The translations under genes and the position numbers were made by a program. The notes under the pieces are model-generated. The model made no database searches. It worked only from the letters and a program-made list of their open reading frames with translations, and was not told where the DNA came from. Positions 45,501 to 55,800 of a DNA stretch of 64,000 nt are shown here, in pieces. Position 1 is the stretch's first letter. Each line of letters begins with the position of its first letter. Origin of the DNA: Cricetomys ansorgei (Eukaryota; Chordata; Mammalia; Rodentia; Nesomyidae); contig JAMJFZ010001258.1 in assembly GCA_026225945.1 (NCBI GenBank), positions 15,173,001-15,237,000 on the forward strand, in the 5' to 3' direction.

Positions 45501-46151
45501 TCCTTAAGATATCTCCCTGTTTCTACTTTCCTATTCTTTCCCTTTCCCCCTCTGTAACATCCTTTCAATTTTCTTTCCTTGATTTTCCTCCCTCTTGACT
45601 TGATTTCTCTTTCCTTTCTCCTCAGCTTTGGCATTTGCCTTTCTTTTGTTCTTTCCCTCTCATTTTCCCACTCTTGCTGACCCCCTGTCCAGGGCGCTGG
45701 CTGCGTGGTCCTCAACAGAGTGGAGGCAGGCAAGGAAGTCTCCAGATTCAGAGCATCCGGGAGCTGGCTCTGAAGGCTCTGCTACTTTGCTCTCTCCCTG
45801 ACTTTGATTTCTCTCAAGACCCACTCATTGTTTTCAGAACATCGCCTCCCTGGGCAAAGTCAAGAAAAGAGTACCACTGTCTCCTGCCAATCTCTTGTTC
45901 CTAGATTAAAGGGAAGGGAAGGAGAAGGAGGAGAGGGGAGGGTGTAAGAAAGGATGGGAATATTTCAAACCAGCCCCACGAAGCCTTGCCTAAGCGGGAA
46001 GGAACCAGGGATGCTGTGAGCCGAGGCTCCAAGGGTCACACCCCCGGATCTTGGACACGATTGTCCTGACACCGAGACTGCTCGAGCTAGGAGCCTCTTC
46101 CTGGACATCAACAACTCTTAAGTTTTAGAAAGGTAGAAATGTGGAGAGGGC

Positions 46152-46166
46152 GGGGAGAGAGAGAGG

Positions 46167-46209
<43 letters not shown>

Positions 46210-46212
46210 GGA
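46152..46212. repeat. GA microsatellite
   Basis: Interrupted (GA)n of about 60 bp in intron 1. Confidence 0.9.
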
Positions 46213-46598
46213 GAACACGAGAGAACACAGCCTAAAACTGCTGTCAGTTAGTCCTCCCGTCCAGGGCAAAGGCTTACTAGGGAGTGGGTGGCTGGAACCT
46301 GGGCCCAGAGCTATGGGTCCCGCGAGGTAAGGGACAGCAGGTGTAAGGAGCAAAGGCAGGTGAAGCACCAGGGAAGGCAGAAAAGACAAGACAGTGCGTT
46401 AAGCGTGGAGTGGCAGAAAACAGAAGGGAGAGTGGCTGAAGGCGTGAGAAACACTAGGTAAGAGACGTGGGAAGAACGAAAGGAGGGGCCGGGGAAAGCC
46501 AGTGTGGCCTCTAGGTTGAGACCTGAGCGCAGGGGGCCGGGCCACACTGGGGCTAACTGGGGTTGGAACCGAGACAGGAGCCGGGCGCCGGTACTCAC

Positions 46599-46641
46599 GG
46601 TGCATCGCGGAGAAGGGGTCTGCTTTGCAGTGCATATCCAT
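46599..46641 (-). CDS. Pax2: Pax2 exon 1, coding part (start codon)
   Basis: Reading down from 46641 gives ATG and the residues MDMHCKADPFSAMH, followed by one base (C) of codon 15 and the donor GTGAGT at 46598-46593. This is the known Pax2 N-terminus, so the start is chosen by homology. The start context has C at -3 and G at +4, which is not optimal. Codons 3 and 13 are also ATG in frame, so downstream initiation would remove only the short leader before the paired domain. The reading frame is open upstream of the ATG for 119 codons but contains no further ATG there. Upstream exon sequence is 5'UTR inside the CpG island. Confidence 0.96.
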
Positions 46642-46888
46642 GGGGAGGCAGAGGAGCGGGAGCAGCGCGGCCGCCGCCGCCGTGTCGCCTCTCAAACTCA
46701 ACTTCAGGACTTGAGGAGAAAAGGAAGGGACGGTGGGGGAGGGAGGGTGAGCGGGCGCCCGGCTTCTGCGGGGCACGCGAGGGCGGGGGGCGCCGCGCTG
46801 CGCTCCCCGCTGGGACTCCTCCGGGCCCGCCGGGGTTTGCAACCTCAGCGGCCGCAACTTGCCACCGTCGGGGCGCGCGGCTAGGCGG

Positions 46889-46942
46889 TCAGCAAAGCAG
46901 CCCCCGGGCGACGGGCTGGGCCAAGGGGCACTGGGGGCGCAT
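46889..46942 (-). other. uORF in the Pax2 5'UTR (17 codons)
   Basis: The only upstream ATG I find on the coding strand between the Pax2 start codon and about 47450 is at 46942. It has G at -3 (GCC before ATG) and C at +4, and opens MRPQCPLAQPVARGLLC followed by TGA. It ends 247 nt before the main start codon and does not overlap it. It matters only if transcripts start upstream of it; translation is inferred. Confidence 0.45.
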
Positions 46943-47054
46943 GGCTCGCGCGCCAGCTGCGGCCAGAGCTGAGGCCGGGTGAGGGGGAGACGGCTCACTC
47001 AGCTCCCCTGGAACCCGGTCTTCCGAGAGGCTCTGAATGGAGAGGGCTCAAGGC

Positions 47055-47076
47055 GGGGGGGGGGGGGGGGGGGGGG
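47055..47076. repeat. G22 homopolymer (C22 on the Pax2 strand)
   Basis: Twenty-two consecutive G on the plus strand inside the probable Pax2 5'UTR. The exact length may be affected by sequencing. Confidence 0.85.
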
Positions 47077-48481
47077 CGGCCCGAGGGCGCCAGGAGGGGA
47101 GCCGGGCCGCTCCAAGTGCCGGCGAGTTGGCGAAGTTGGCAGAGAAGTAGCAATCCCCGGGATGTCCAAGCGGGCGCCCGCGGGAGGGGAGCCCGCGAGC
47201 CGGCCCCCGCCCCCGGAAAAGGCAGGCACACGCCGCGGCGGCCGAAGGGCCAGGAGGGAGGGAGGCAGCCTAGGAGCCGAGCGGCGCCCGCAGCGCTGGG
47301 CTGGCCCCAGGTGGGTTGCGGCTGCGAGAGGACTCGGCCGGAGACTGGAGCCTGGGCTCCCGGTGTGTGTCTCTCTAAAAGCTGCAAAGCCCCCTCCAGA
47401 CCCCCTCCTCCTCCCCGCGCCGGGAGATGGATGACTTGTCAGACAAAGGCAATAGATTCCACCACTCTGTGATTCGCCAGCGCCGGAGCCCCGAGCTTCG
47501 GCAAGGAGGGCCCCGCGCCTGTCACTCCGGTGCAGGCGAGGGGAGGGCCGGGGAGGGGGGAACGGGAGGGAGCAGCGGGCGAAGGAAGAGGGAGGGAGGG
47601 GAGAGGGCCAGGGGGAGGAGGAATGGGAGCTCGGGATTAAAACTACACTGAGAAACGAAACTCGCCGAGAAGATAAACGTTAGATAAGGATAAAGAGCGG
47701 CCAGCCTAATGAATATTCAGGCAGCCACCGAGGGCCTCCGAGCGCGCGGCGCTCCCGAGCCAGGCTCTCAGTCCTGACTCGCCCAGCCCCGCCGTCCACC
47801 GGCCGGTGCCCGCAGATCCCAGCCGCCCGCGGTCCGCAGCCTCAGTCCCAACTCCGCCACCCTCGGCTCTGAGTTCCCTTCCGTTCCTCCCCGTGTCTTC
47901 CTCTCTCCCTCCCGCTCCCTCTGGTCCTTCCCTTTCGCCTTTCCCTCCTGTGGTACCTTCCCGTCCACGCACGCCTGATTCTCATTCCGGGGCAAAGTGC
48001 CCAGCAGTTTGTCCCCTCCCGTCCCACACGCAGTGGCGCGCACCCCCTCCCCGGAGTCCGGGCAGTCCAGAACGCCTGCTTTAGAATCGAGCTGCAGGCC
48101 TCTGGCTAGGACCCACCTGCCTTGGTGGGACCCAACGGCCGGCGGGAGAGCCAGGGAACTTGGCTCCTGGGCCCTCGGGTAGCTAGGGGAAGCACTGGGC
48201 CGGGAGACAGCGCGCGGCTCGTCCGCGGCAGCGGCCGAGGATGCGGAAGCCCGAGGCGGGACCGAGGCTCTGTCTCCCCGGCTGGGGAGAAGGGGAGGCT
48301 GTGGACGCGGCTGAGCGCCGCCCGCCGCTAGCTCTGCGGAACCCGGGCGAGCGCAGCTGGCGCAAGCACGCCGGCCTGGCCCGGCCCCTACCCGAGCCGC
48401 TCTGGCCGGGTGTCTGCAGCCTGGCCCGCACTGGCTCCCTCGCTCGCTGGGGTCCTCTCGCACGCACTAAGCAAGAGAAGC

Positions 48482-48600
48482 CCTTTGTCTCCTAACTGGT
48501 TAAGTACAGAATATCCGGGAGATCTTTATGAAATATTTTCCCTCGTCTCATAAATCATCTTGGCACTTCAGCTGATGTTTTAACTCTCTCTCTCTCCCCC
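48482..48600. promoter_or_regulatory. Enhancer-like block just upstream of the promoter island
   Basis: Right at the edge of the CpG island the composition changes to balanced, non-repetitive sequence (TTAAGTACAGAATATCC, TTATGAAATATTTTCCC, TCATAAATCATC). This kind of sharp, complex, AT-containing block beside a developmental promoter is often conserved. Conservation was not tested. Confidence 0.3.
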
Positions 48601-50149
48601 TCTTCGCTCCCTCCTCCCAGGCTTCCCTGAGTCTGAAAAAGGGCGGCTCCGGGAAGCTCGAGCGGTGAAACACTGCTTTCTTGCCCGGCGGACCCGAGAC
48701 TCTGGCGTCTGCAGCTCCTGCAGCCCACAAGAAGGGTAGCGAATGGAGTCGCGCCCTGTGCCTATAGCCAAAAAGCCTCGGCAGTGGGTGGGATCGGGAA
48801 AGCACCCATCAGACTCAGCCCGACACAGACTGACTCCTACCGGGCATCTAGAACCCTGATTTTCCAGGATACTCTTACTCTGGGTGGGTTTCAGCCAGAC
48901 CCAGCTGCACAGGATTCTGAGCTTTCCATTCCTTGGGAAACTGGGTCGGCTGGGATCTGGGCCTTTGCCCTGCCTCCTGGAAATTCCTAATCCCGTTCCG
49001 ATTAATCCAGAGTAACTGCTGGAAAGTAAAAAATAAAAGACAAAAAAAACCCAAAAAAATAAAAATCACATACGTCCCCATCTACACCCCCTACACTGCC
49101 CTGACCCCAACTTCCCTTGGGCTGAGGACTAGGTTCCCTAGGGCAGGAGGCTATAGGCTCTGGGGTCCATACTGGAAAGCCAGTGCCTTCCTCTCAAGGC
49201 CTGCAGATGGCGCTCCCGGGTTTGCTTTGGCCTCACAACCCCAGGAACACGCTCTAACTCAGGTAGGGAACAGGAAAAAAGGACAACAGTTTTTCGAGTC
49301 GCTCCCAGACTAAGGAGCCAGAGCCTCTCAGGTGGTAGTAACTGGCACGGCCTTAAATTCCTTTGAAGAGGTAATCAGCCCAGAATTGGAGGTGGATAAC
49401 ATTCAAAGTGTTCCTCCACAGAGAAACCCTTACCCAGGTCTCCATATGTTGGGTAATCTGAACTGTTGGAGAAACACTTCAGAAAATGAGTGGGGTCCCT
49501 CGCTCCACACAGAGATTCAGACTTCTCTAGAACTCAGTGTATTTCCCAATTTCATATACTATGTAATGAGGACACGAATAATGGGCATTTTCACATGGAG
49601 TGGGGGGGTGATCGTTACATTTCCACACACCTGTCCTTCACACACACTGTCTAGGGATTGAGGGCTAATGGCAGTCCAATTTTCAGGTAGCCCCAGAGAG
49701 CCCAGCACTCTGCTCTCCCCTTGCTCTTGGGACAAACACCTTCCGGCAGCTCCTTCCTTAGCTCCCCAGCCAGTTTCAGGTCTGGATAATCAAAAGGCAA
49801 TCCACCCTGCTGGTTTGGAAGCCCCGTTAGCCTCTGCACAGCCTGCTCTTTGGACTTCAGGATGAAGGGCTGGCCTGCAGATGTCCCTCTCGCTGGCCTC
49901 TCCCCCTGACTCCCCCTTTCCTGTTCTTTTTCTTCTTCTATGGGCCCTAACTGAAGGGGGAAAGGCAGGAAAAGAAAAGAAAAAAGAAGAGGAAAGGGAG
50001 GAAAGAAAAAGAAAGAAAACAACCCAACCCCAAACACAACCAGGGCTCAGACCTGTCAGGGTTGGTTGCTTTTCCCTCGTCTGCCTCTAAATGAACCTTT
50101 TCTCTCTGGTGTTTTCAAAGCAGCCCTTCCACCCCCCCACTCCACCCCC

Positions 50150-50310
50150 CGACCTAGGGGCATTTACACTTCAAACGAGGCGCCCGCCTCCCTGCGGAAA
50201 TTTAAAGGCAAATAAACTTTTGGGGAGTTGCTCTGATACCCATCTCGGGATTTGCTTCATTAGCCGCCTCTGTGCATCTGATCTGCCCAATAAATCTTCC
50301 TTGTGGATCT
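50150..50310. promoter_or_regulatory. Enhancer-like block about 2.8 kb upstream
   Basis: AAATTTAAAGGCAAATAAAC, GGGATTTGCTTCATTAGCC and CCAATAAATCTTCC lie in repeat-free sequence. If transcription starts near 47.3 kb this is at about -2.8 to -3.0 kb, where I recall a late midbrain-hindbrain enhancer of mouse Pax2. Confidence 0.42.
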
Positions 50311-50924
50311 CAGCTCCTTCGCCTTCTCCGCTCCCATCTCTGCCAAGCTCACTTGGCGCCTGGCGGCCCCACTTCTGCCTCCTCCCTTTTGGACCAGCCA
50401 GGGTCGAGCTGGTTCTCCGCTGGAGCGGGCCGGCTGGCCTGCAGGGTTAGGTGTGCCGGAGGCCGCCGTCGAGATAAGAAGGCCCTCTCAGATACACTTA
50501 TGCAACGGTGTCTCAAGCCCAGTGTGACTTACACCCTAGCTTTCAATGTGTTTCTGTGAGGACTGTGCACGCGTACAGTGCAGGTGGGGATCCTGTGTGC
50601 TTTCCCCGCTTGCCCTGGCTCCTTCTTGAGACCCTTTTGCTGGGTTTTTCGGTTTGCTTTCTGTCCAGGAACTTTCTGCCTGAATAGAAAAGAAAGAGAG
50701 GGATATGACTGCTTCCCTTCTGATCACAGGGCACTGACCCTGGGACTAGGCACTAGGCACAGGGTCTCAAGCGGTTCTCCAAGGTGGCTGTGCCATTGGG
50801 GACCTAGCAACACCCACCCCAACCCCGCTGCAGCGGAGCATCCCAGCTGCGCCCCTCCCCCGTGGCCAGGGCTTGTCTTTCTCCTTCTACCTCCCGGGGA
50901 GTAGCGTGGGGAGCTAGGGCCTGA

Positions 50925-51040
50925 GCTCTTACGGAGGGGATTAGAAATTCCGAAATTAAGCGTATCTCCCCAGGAAATGCTCCCCACAGCGCAGACCAAA
51001 TTAAATGCATTAAATGATGGGGGGGGGTTAGAATGAAAGG
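50925..51040. promoter_or_regulatory. Enhancer-like block about 3.7 kb upstream
   Basis: The block has GGGGATTAGAAATTCCG (a GGATTA Otx-type core), GAAATTAAGCG and CAAATTAAATGCATTAAATG (homeodomain and octamer-like words). Length and position (about -3.7 kb) fit the short early midbrain-hindbrain enhancer reported for mouse Pax2, as I recall it. Confidence 0.45.
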
Positions 51041-51385
51041 ACAGAAAACTAGTCCGAAGGAAGGCCTGATCGAAGAGGGAGGAAGCGAAGGTTGAGTAGC
51101 TACTAGGCAGCCGAGTGTCTTTTCTGGATCGGTCCGTTTGGAACTCATCATCTCCACCAACAAAAAGAAAAGAAAAAAGTTCTTACAATCAAACTCTGGG
51201 TCGCACACCCACGGCCCACTTGCCCTCTGAGTGCTCCCTTGGAGGGCATACCCTAGGCGTCTAGATCATTGGCAGAGGGTGAGCTAACCCAGGCCCCTCT
51301 ACTGCCCCGCCTGACGGGCTCCCGCCAGGCCTCCCCCCACCCCTCCCCCTGCCTAGCCAGCTTTCTGGTCACATTGGAGGATGGG

Positions 51386-51406
51386 TTTTTTTTTTTTTTT
51401 TTTTTT
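51386..51406. repeat. Poly-T tract (T21)
   Basis: Uninterrupted T run. No SINE body is recognisable on either side. Confidence 0.85.
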
Positions 51407-51500
51407 GGAAAGAGCTTCTGGTACAATATGGAGCACCATGGGCTGCAATTTCACACTCCACGGCACATTCTCCCTAAAGCTACTTTTTTTTTTCATCTAA
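51405..51500. promoter_or_regulatory. Enhancer-like block about 4.1 kb upstream
   Basis: GGTACAATATGGAGCACC, TGCAATTTCACACTCC and CACGGCACATTC form a complex, repeat-free block next to a T run, at roughly -4.1 kb. Weaker case than the two blocks nearer the gene. Confidence 0.3.
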
Positions 51501-52919
51501 GACCCCCTAATTTCTGCTTCCTCGCTCTCTCCCATGCTCCCTCCCTCCCTCCTGCTCTCACTCTTCTTTTCCCGCCTTTGTTCCCAATATTTGGACACCC
51601 CACAAGAATCCCGAGGGTCCCGGTTGCCAGCTGGCCCCGCCCGCCTGGTCTGTTGGTCCCGTAGAGGCCGCTCGCACGTGCTGGGCCTTTATCCTCCTTG
51701 GCCCCTCCCCCCTTTAACCCTGCTTCCCTGCAGAAGAGGTCCTAGCATCCTCCCTGGCCCTCCACAGCCCCTTTGAGGAGCAATGGCAATGCAAACCACT
51801 TGCAAACCACTTGGCCACCAAAGGGGCCTCACACTGGCACGGGCCAGCCAGGTGGCTGCCTGTGGACCACTGAACCGGCGGAGGGTGTGGGTGGAAAAAA
51901 TAGTAAAAAATGGCCAACAGGCCCAGCGGGTAGGAGTGGAGGACTGTGACTAAAGAGGAAAAGCTGGATGGGGAAGGACCAATAATCCTGGCTCAGACTT
52001 GAATATCACCTGTACCCACCCCAGGCACCCATGGAGAGCTGCTAAAGGGACCACTCACCCCACAGCCTATGTGAAGGAGACGCTGCCTTTGCCTGCATGC
52101 TGCCTCTGCCTACATAGTCCCTTTGCTTCTTTAGACCTCAGTATTCTCACCTGTGAAATGGGGACAAATACACTTGACCACTACAGAACCCACCAATGGA
52201 CACTTTGAAGAGCAAACATTTCTATATCAGATGAAGGAATAATTTTCCAGCTTTCTGGACACCTGACCTCCACAAAGAGGGAAGGGGGATCTGAGCACGT
52301 AGGCTGGCAGAATGGGGAGGCGCTGTCTTCCATCCTGCTCCTACCCTATCAGTGTTCCGGGGATTCCTCACAGACTCCTTCCTGTGTTCCTGCTTTTCGG
52401 GCTCCCGCCCCTTCCCTTTAACTACACCACACCCATCCAGGTTCCTCTTCATCTCCTTTACCACTCCTCCACTCCCACTTCCTACACCCCCCCCCCCAGT
52501 CTACTGTAGCCGCTAGATCAGTTACATTTCTCACCCACTCCCCCAACAATCTGGTTAATTGTGACCCGAGGTGCGCTCTCCTTTGGGCCACTCCGCCAAA
52601 ACCTTTGGCAGAGATTGGGGAAGGAAATCCGTTCTGTTCGGTTCCAAACAAAGAGGGTTGGTCCTCCCAGAACCTGCAGTCAACTTGCCAAAGACTGAGT
52701 AGAGATGAGACATGGGCAGAGCCTGAGAGGAGGCAGAGGGAGGGGACAAGAGGTGAAAAGAGAGGACTCCAAGGGGTGCTGAGACCACCGAAAAGAGACC
52801 TGCCCTCGGAAGGCCCGAAGAGGCTGCTTGGGCAAAGCGGGTCTCCCCCGGGCCAGCTGCCCCCTCCCCCCTGAGCCTGGCTGAGAGAGTCCAAGGGTGG
52901 CTGAGTGTTGAAGTAATGA

Positions 52920-53460
52920 TTAACCCTCTTCTCAGCCTGCTGGAGCCCGCGGCTCACCCACCGGGCTGTGGTGGAGGGAGACTGTGCTGGCGGATCCGGG
53001 ATGTCCCCAGCGCCACCCGCCGCCGCCACCACCACCACAGCCACTGCAGGGACTGCAGAGGGAGGTAGCAGGAGGTAGCCGAAAGGCAACGGAGCGCAGG
53101 GCACCTCCAGATGCGGGAAGCTAGGTAAATAGCCAGGGCCGACCCATCGGGAGGGAAGGGGCCGGGTGCGGACCAGGGCTCTCGGCCCTGCGGTGCTGAG
53201 GAACAGTTGGAGAGGGGCGGGAGCACCAGAGCAGAGTTTCCCGGGAGTTGCGAGCAGACACCAAATCTACTGTCTCGGATTCATCCGCGCCCTCCCTCCC
53301 TTCCTCCTCTCGCAGCAGCTGTGTGGATGTGAGGAGCTGGCGGAGCGCGCGCCTGAGCCGGGAGCCGGTAAGGCCGAGCGAAACCCGCCAGCGAGGCAAG
53401 GGAGGCCTTGGGGGCACGGCCTCCCAGGCGGGGGAAGGGCTGCGAGGTGGCTGGAAACAA
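52920..53460. promoter_or_regulatory. CpG-rich block about 6 kb upstream
   Basis: CpG density rises over about 500 bp, with a CCGCCACCACC-type simple repeat at 53013-53040 and a good plus-strand splice donor CCG|GTAAGG at 53368. It could be a promoter of an upstream or divergent noncoding transcript; no transcript evidence is available here. Confidence 0.4.
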
Positions 53461-54523
53461 AGGACTAGAGAGGAGGGGAGGAGAGAGGACACGGGGGTGG
53501 GGGGCAAGGAGGGCTAGCCGAGACGGGAGAGGCCCAAGGAAATGGGTCTCTTGGGGACAGAGCAAGATTTGCACACGCCTGCCTCTTCCATCACGCCTAG
53601 CTTAGAGCCAAGATGCCCCCGGGGATCCTGGCCGCACGTCCAGGGGCCTGGGGTCGGGGCAGGGGCTGTAGCCCGGAGTGGCTGCAGCTGATAGGGGCCT
53701 TGTAAGTGCGAGCTTGCAGGTGACGGGTTGGGCTGGGAAGAGTTAGGGAGGGGAGATTCTCCTTGGGGTTAGATTTCTGCTTTTGATGCTGCAAGCCTCT
53801 GCCCTCTGCGACCCAGAGCGTCCATTCCCTCCAACTTCGCTGAAGCAAAAGGCCTGAACCTAATTTTTTGAGGGGCCAGGACAAGTTTCCTTTTTTGGTG
53901 GGAGAGGGGATGATTTGGTTGTATACTTTAAGGGTCATCTATATCCAGGATTAGTTCTTAAGTTTCTGTCACTGTCCCTAGAAAGAAAAAGCAGCGCAAT
54001 GTGAATCTCAGATAGAAGGAAGCTCAGACCCAAGAGCTCTCCCATCAGGTCTGGACCTAGAATGAGCTCCAGACCCCCGGCTAACGAATACATTGACAAA
54101 ACTGACTAAACGAGGGGAGAAAAACCTTTTAAAAACCTAAATCAATTAGGAGAATTTCTAGTGTGTTTCCATAGAGGCAGATCATCTCTTGGCAAGGTAT
54201 TTGGTTGAATATGTTTGAGTGCTGTGGGTTTTTGTGCGGTGGGTGGCAAAGACTGTTTAGGCAAACAGCTGTGTTCCACGCCGGATTGAGGGAGCCCAGG
54301 ACCCATTGCCAGCGCCTCCTCCTCCTCACTCAGCTCTCAACCCAGACTGCTCTGAGGCCAAGGCCTTCCAGCCTCTTCCAGAAGGGCTGCCAATCAATCT
54401 TGCAGGTCAACACAGCAATTAATAACGGGGTGAAGAGGCCCAGCAAAAGAGGGTGGGAGGTGTCAGGCTGTGTCTTCCTCCAGGCTCTGAAGACCCAGTG
54501 ACTGCATCAGGGGAAAGAAGGTG

Positions 54524-54524
<1 letters not shown>

Positions 54525-54562
<38 letters not shown>
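54525..54562. repeat. TG microsatellite
   Basis: About 19 TG units. Confidence 0.93.
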
Positions 54563-54565
<3 letters not shown>

Positions 54566-54761
54566 GGAACTTAGTGGGAGTTTGGGGAGTCCCCTCAGGG
54601 CTGCAGATGGAAGAGGCAGGGGATTACCTATCAGGGAACCAGAAAGCTGGCTGGGCATTGAGACAGGACAGAGAAGGAGGGAGAACCCACACCTCTTATT
54701 TTTATACTTCGGGTGCTATAGACAAAGGTTGCTCAAGATCATAATGGCCTAGTTGCTGATT

Positions 54762-54786
54762 CACACACACACACACACACACACAC
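54762..54786. repeat. CA microsatellite
   Basis: Twelve CA units. Confidence 0.93.
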
Positions 54787-55619
54787 CCTTCCTTTCTTTA
54801 CCGGCCTGTGTTTGTCATTGTTGCTCAGAATCAGGCCAGGGAAAGTAAAGAAAACCCGCATCTCACGTACACCCCGCTGCTGCGCTTGCACCCTGGCTGC
54901 CAACAGACAGTGTGTCTGCGCTGGCTCCCTCACTCCCTGCAGTCACTGTCACTGTGAACAGTCAGACCGGGACCAAAAAGGCCATCGGGGCTCACAGGGG
55001 ACAGGGGGCGGCATGGAGGGGCTGTGCATCTGTGGGACGAACATGTGGTGGAGAGGATGAGTACCCACAGCCGGGAGGTAGAGGACCTGGGCTCGGCTGA
55101 GCGGTGCGGGCATTTTGAAGGAAATAGACATCTATTCTCCCCAACATCCCCTGCCTTCTTCCTAGCTTGGCAGCTTCTCCCCACCCTGTACAAACTGTGC
55201 CTGTCTGGAGTGCCAGCCTGGCTCCAGGAAAGGTAAACATGACGCTGAGCCACGAGCTGCTTGCCCACCCCACCAGGTGCTCCGAGGGTAAGTTGGAAGA
55301 GCCTGGTTTCTCCTGAGTGTCCCATGTAACTTGGAATAAGAACCCGGACAGGATCATGGAGAGGCTCAGTGCTCTGCCCCTTCCTTCCTGAGGTGCTGCG
55401 CTAGCAAGCGGCTGCTTGCTGGGACTGGAACCCAGTCTAGGCACCTTAGGGCTACAGGGCAGGGAGAGGCGCCTGCTAAGAGAAAGGGTGGAAGAAATCT
55501 TGAGCCTGAGCAAAGGAGTCCTGGGAAGGAGAGGCAGGGGCAAGGGGCAGAATAGATTCTGAATGAGTGAGGTGGGGAGGGAAGGAGGAAAGGGGGAGAG
55601 AGGTTTCCAGAAAGCTCAG

Positions 55620-55800
55620 CCATTAGGGCTGTCCTTGGGCTGCATATTTATACGGTCGAGGGGGTGCACAGATGGGCTCTCAATTGAACTCCATCTTCAA
55701 CACCATCAGAGATTGATTTTGTACTCGCTTTTAATTTTGCCATAATTAATTAGATCATTACAACTGTTTGCTATTGATCTCCCTACTTAAACCTCTGGTG
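55620..55800. promoter_or_regulatory. Enhancer-like block about 8.4 kb upstream
   Basis: TGCATATTTATACGGTCG, CTCAATTGAACTCCATC, AGATTGATTTTGTACTCGC, GCCATAATTAATTAGATC and TGCTATTGATCTCCC occur within 180 bp. The stack of homeodomain sites and isolated CpGs makes it the strongest upstream candidate by eye. Confidence 0.5.

Larger units (their letters stand above)
43114..46598 (-). other. Pax2: Pax2 intron 1
   Basis: Intron of 3485 nt with donor GTGAGT and the tandem acceptor at exon 2. Its middle (about 43850-45180) is GC- and CpG-rich, an extension of the promoter CpG landscape. It has a GA repeat and two enhancer-like blocks; no SINE was seen. Confidence 0.93.
46642..47400 (-). other. Pax2: Pax2 probable 5'UTR (upstream limit estimated)
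   Basis: The sequence immediately upstream of the start codon is very GC-rich, has no acceptor-like tract just before the ATG and continues as CpG island, so exon 1 most likely begins with a long 5'UTR. On the coding strand it holds a (GCC)n-like stretch just above the ATG (complement of 46665-46682), a run of 22 C (47055-47076) and a single upstream ATG at 46942 that opens a 17-codon uORF. I see no TATA box. The start site itself cannot be fixed from sequence alone; 47400 is an estimate. Confidence 0.5.
46540..48470. promoter_or_regulatory. Pax2: CpG island and Pax2 promoter region
   Basis: Dense CpG dinucleotides and GC-rich sequence run from the exon 1 donor region through about 47560 and again from about 47730 to 48470, with a short AT-richer bridge near 47640-47710 that includes TTAGATAAGGATAAAG and CCTAATGAATATTC. 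This is the expected TATA-less CpG-island promoter of a developmental regulator. Several long open frames on both strands here are by-products of the GC content and are not called as genes. Confidence 0.75.

Noticed and set aside
46399..46998. 199-codon frame that includes the Pax2 start as a longer gene
   Set aside because: It begins at GTG, has no ATG before the known Pax2 start and reads through the exon 1 donor into intron 1; kept only as a low-interest finding on the upstream open region.
46979..47434. Long open frames on both strands of the Pax2 promoter island
   Set aside because: Translations are Arg/Gly/Pro/Ala-rich composition artefacts of CpG-dense DNA, overlap each other on both strands, and several begin at GTG or CTG rather than ATG.
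47768..48463. 231-codon minus-strand frame upstream of the promoter
   Set aside because: Low-complexity GC-driven translation, no domain recognised, overlapping frames on the other strand.
52418..53104. 228-codon minus-strand frame
   Set aside because: Sits across a CpG-rich block with a CCACC simple repeat; no recognisable domain or splice support.
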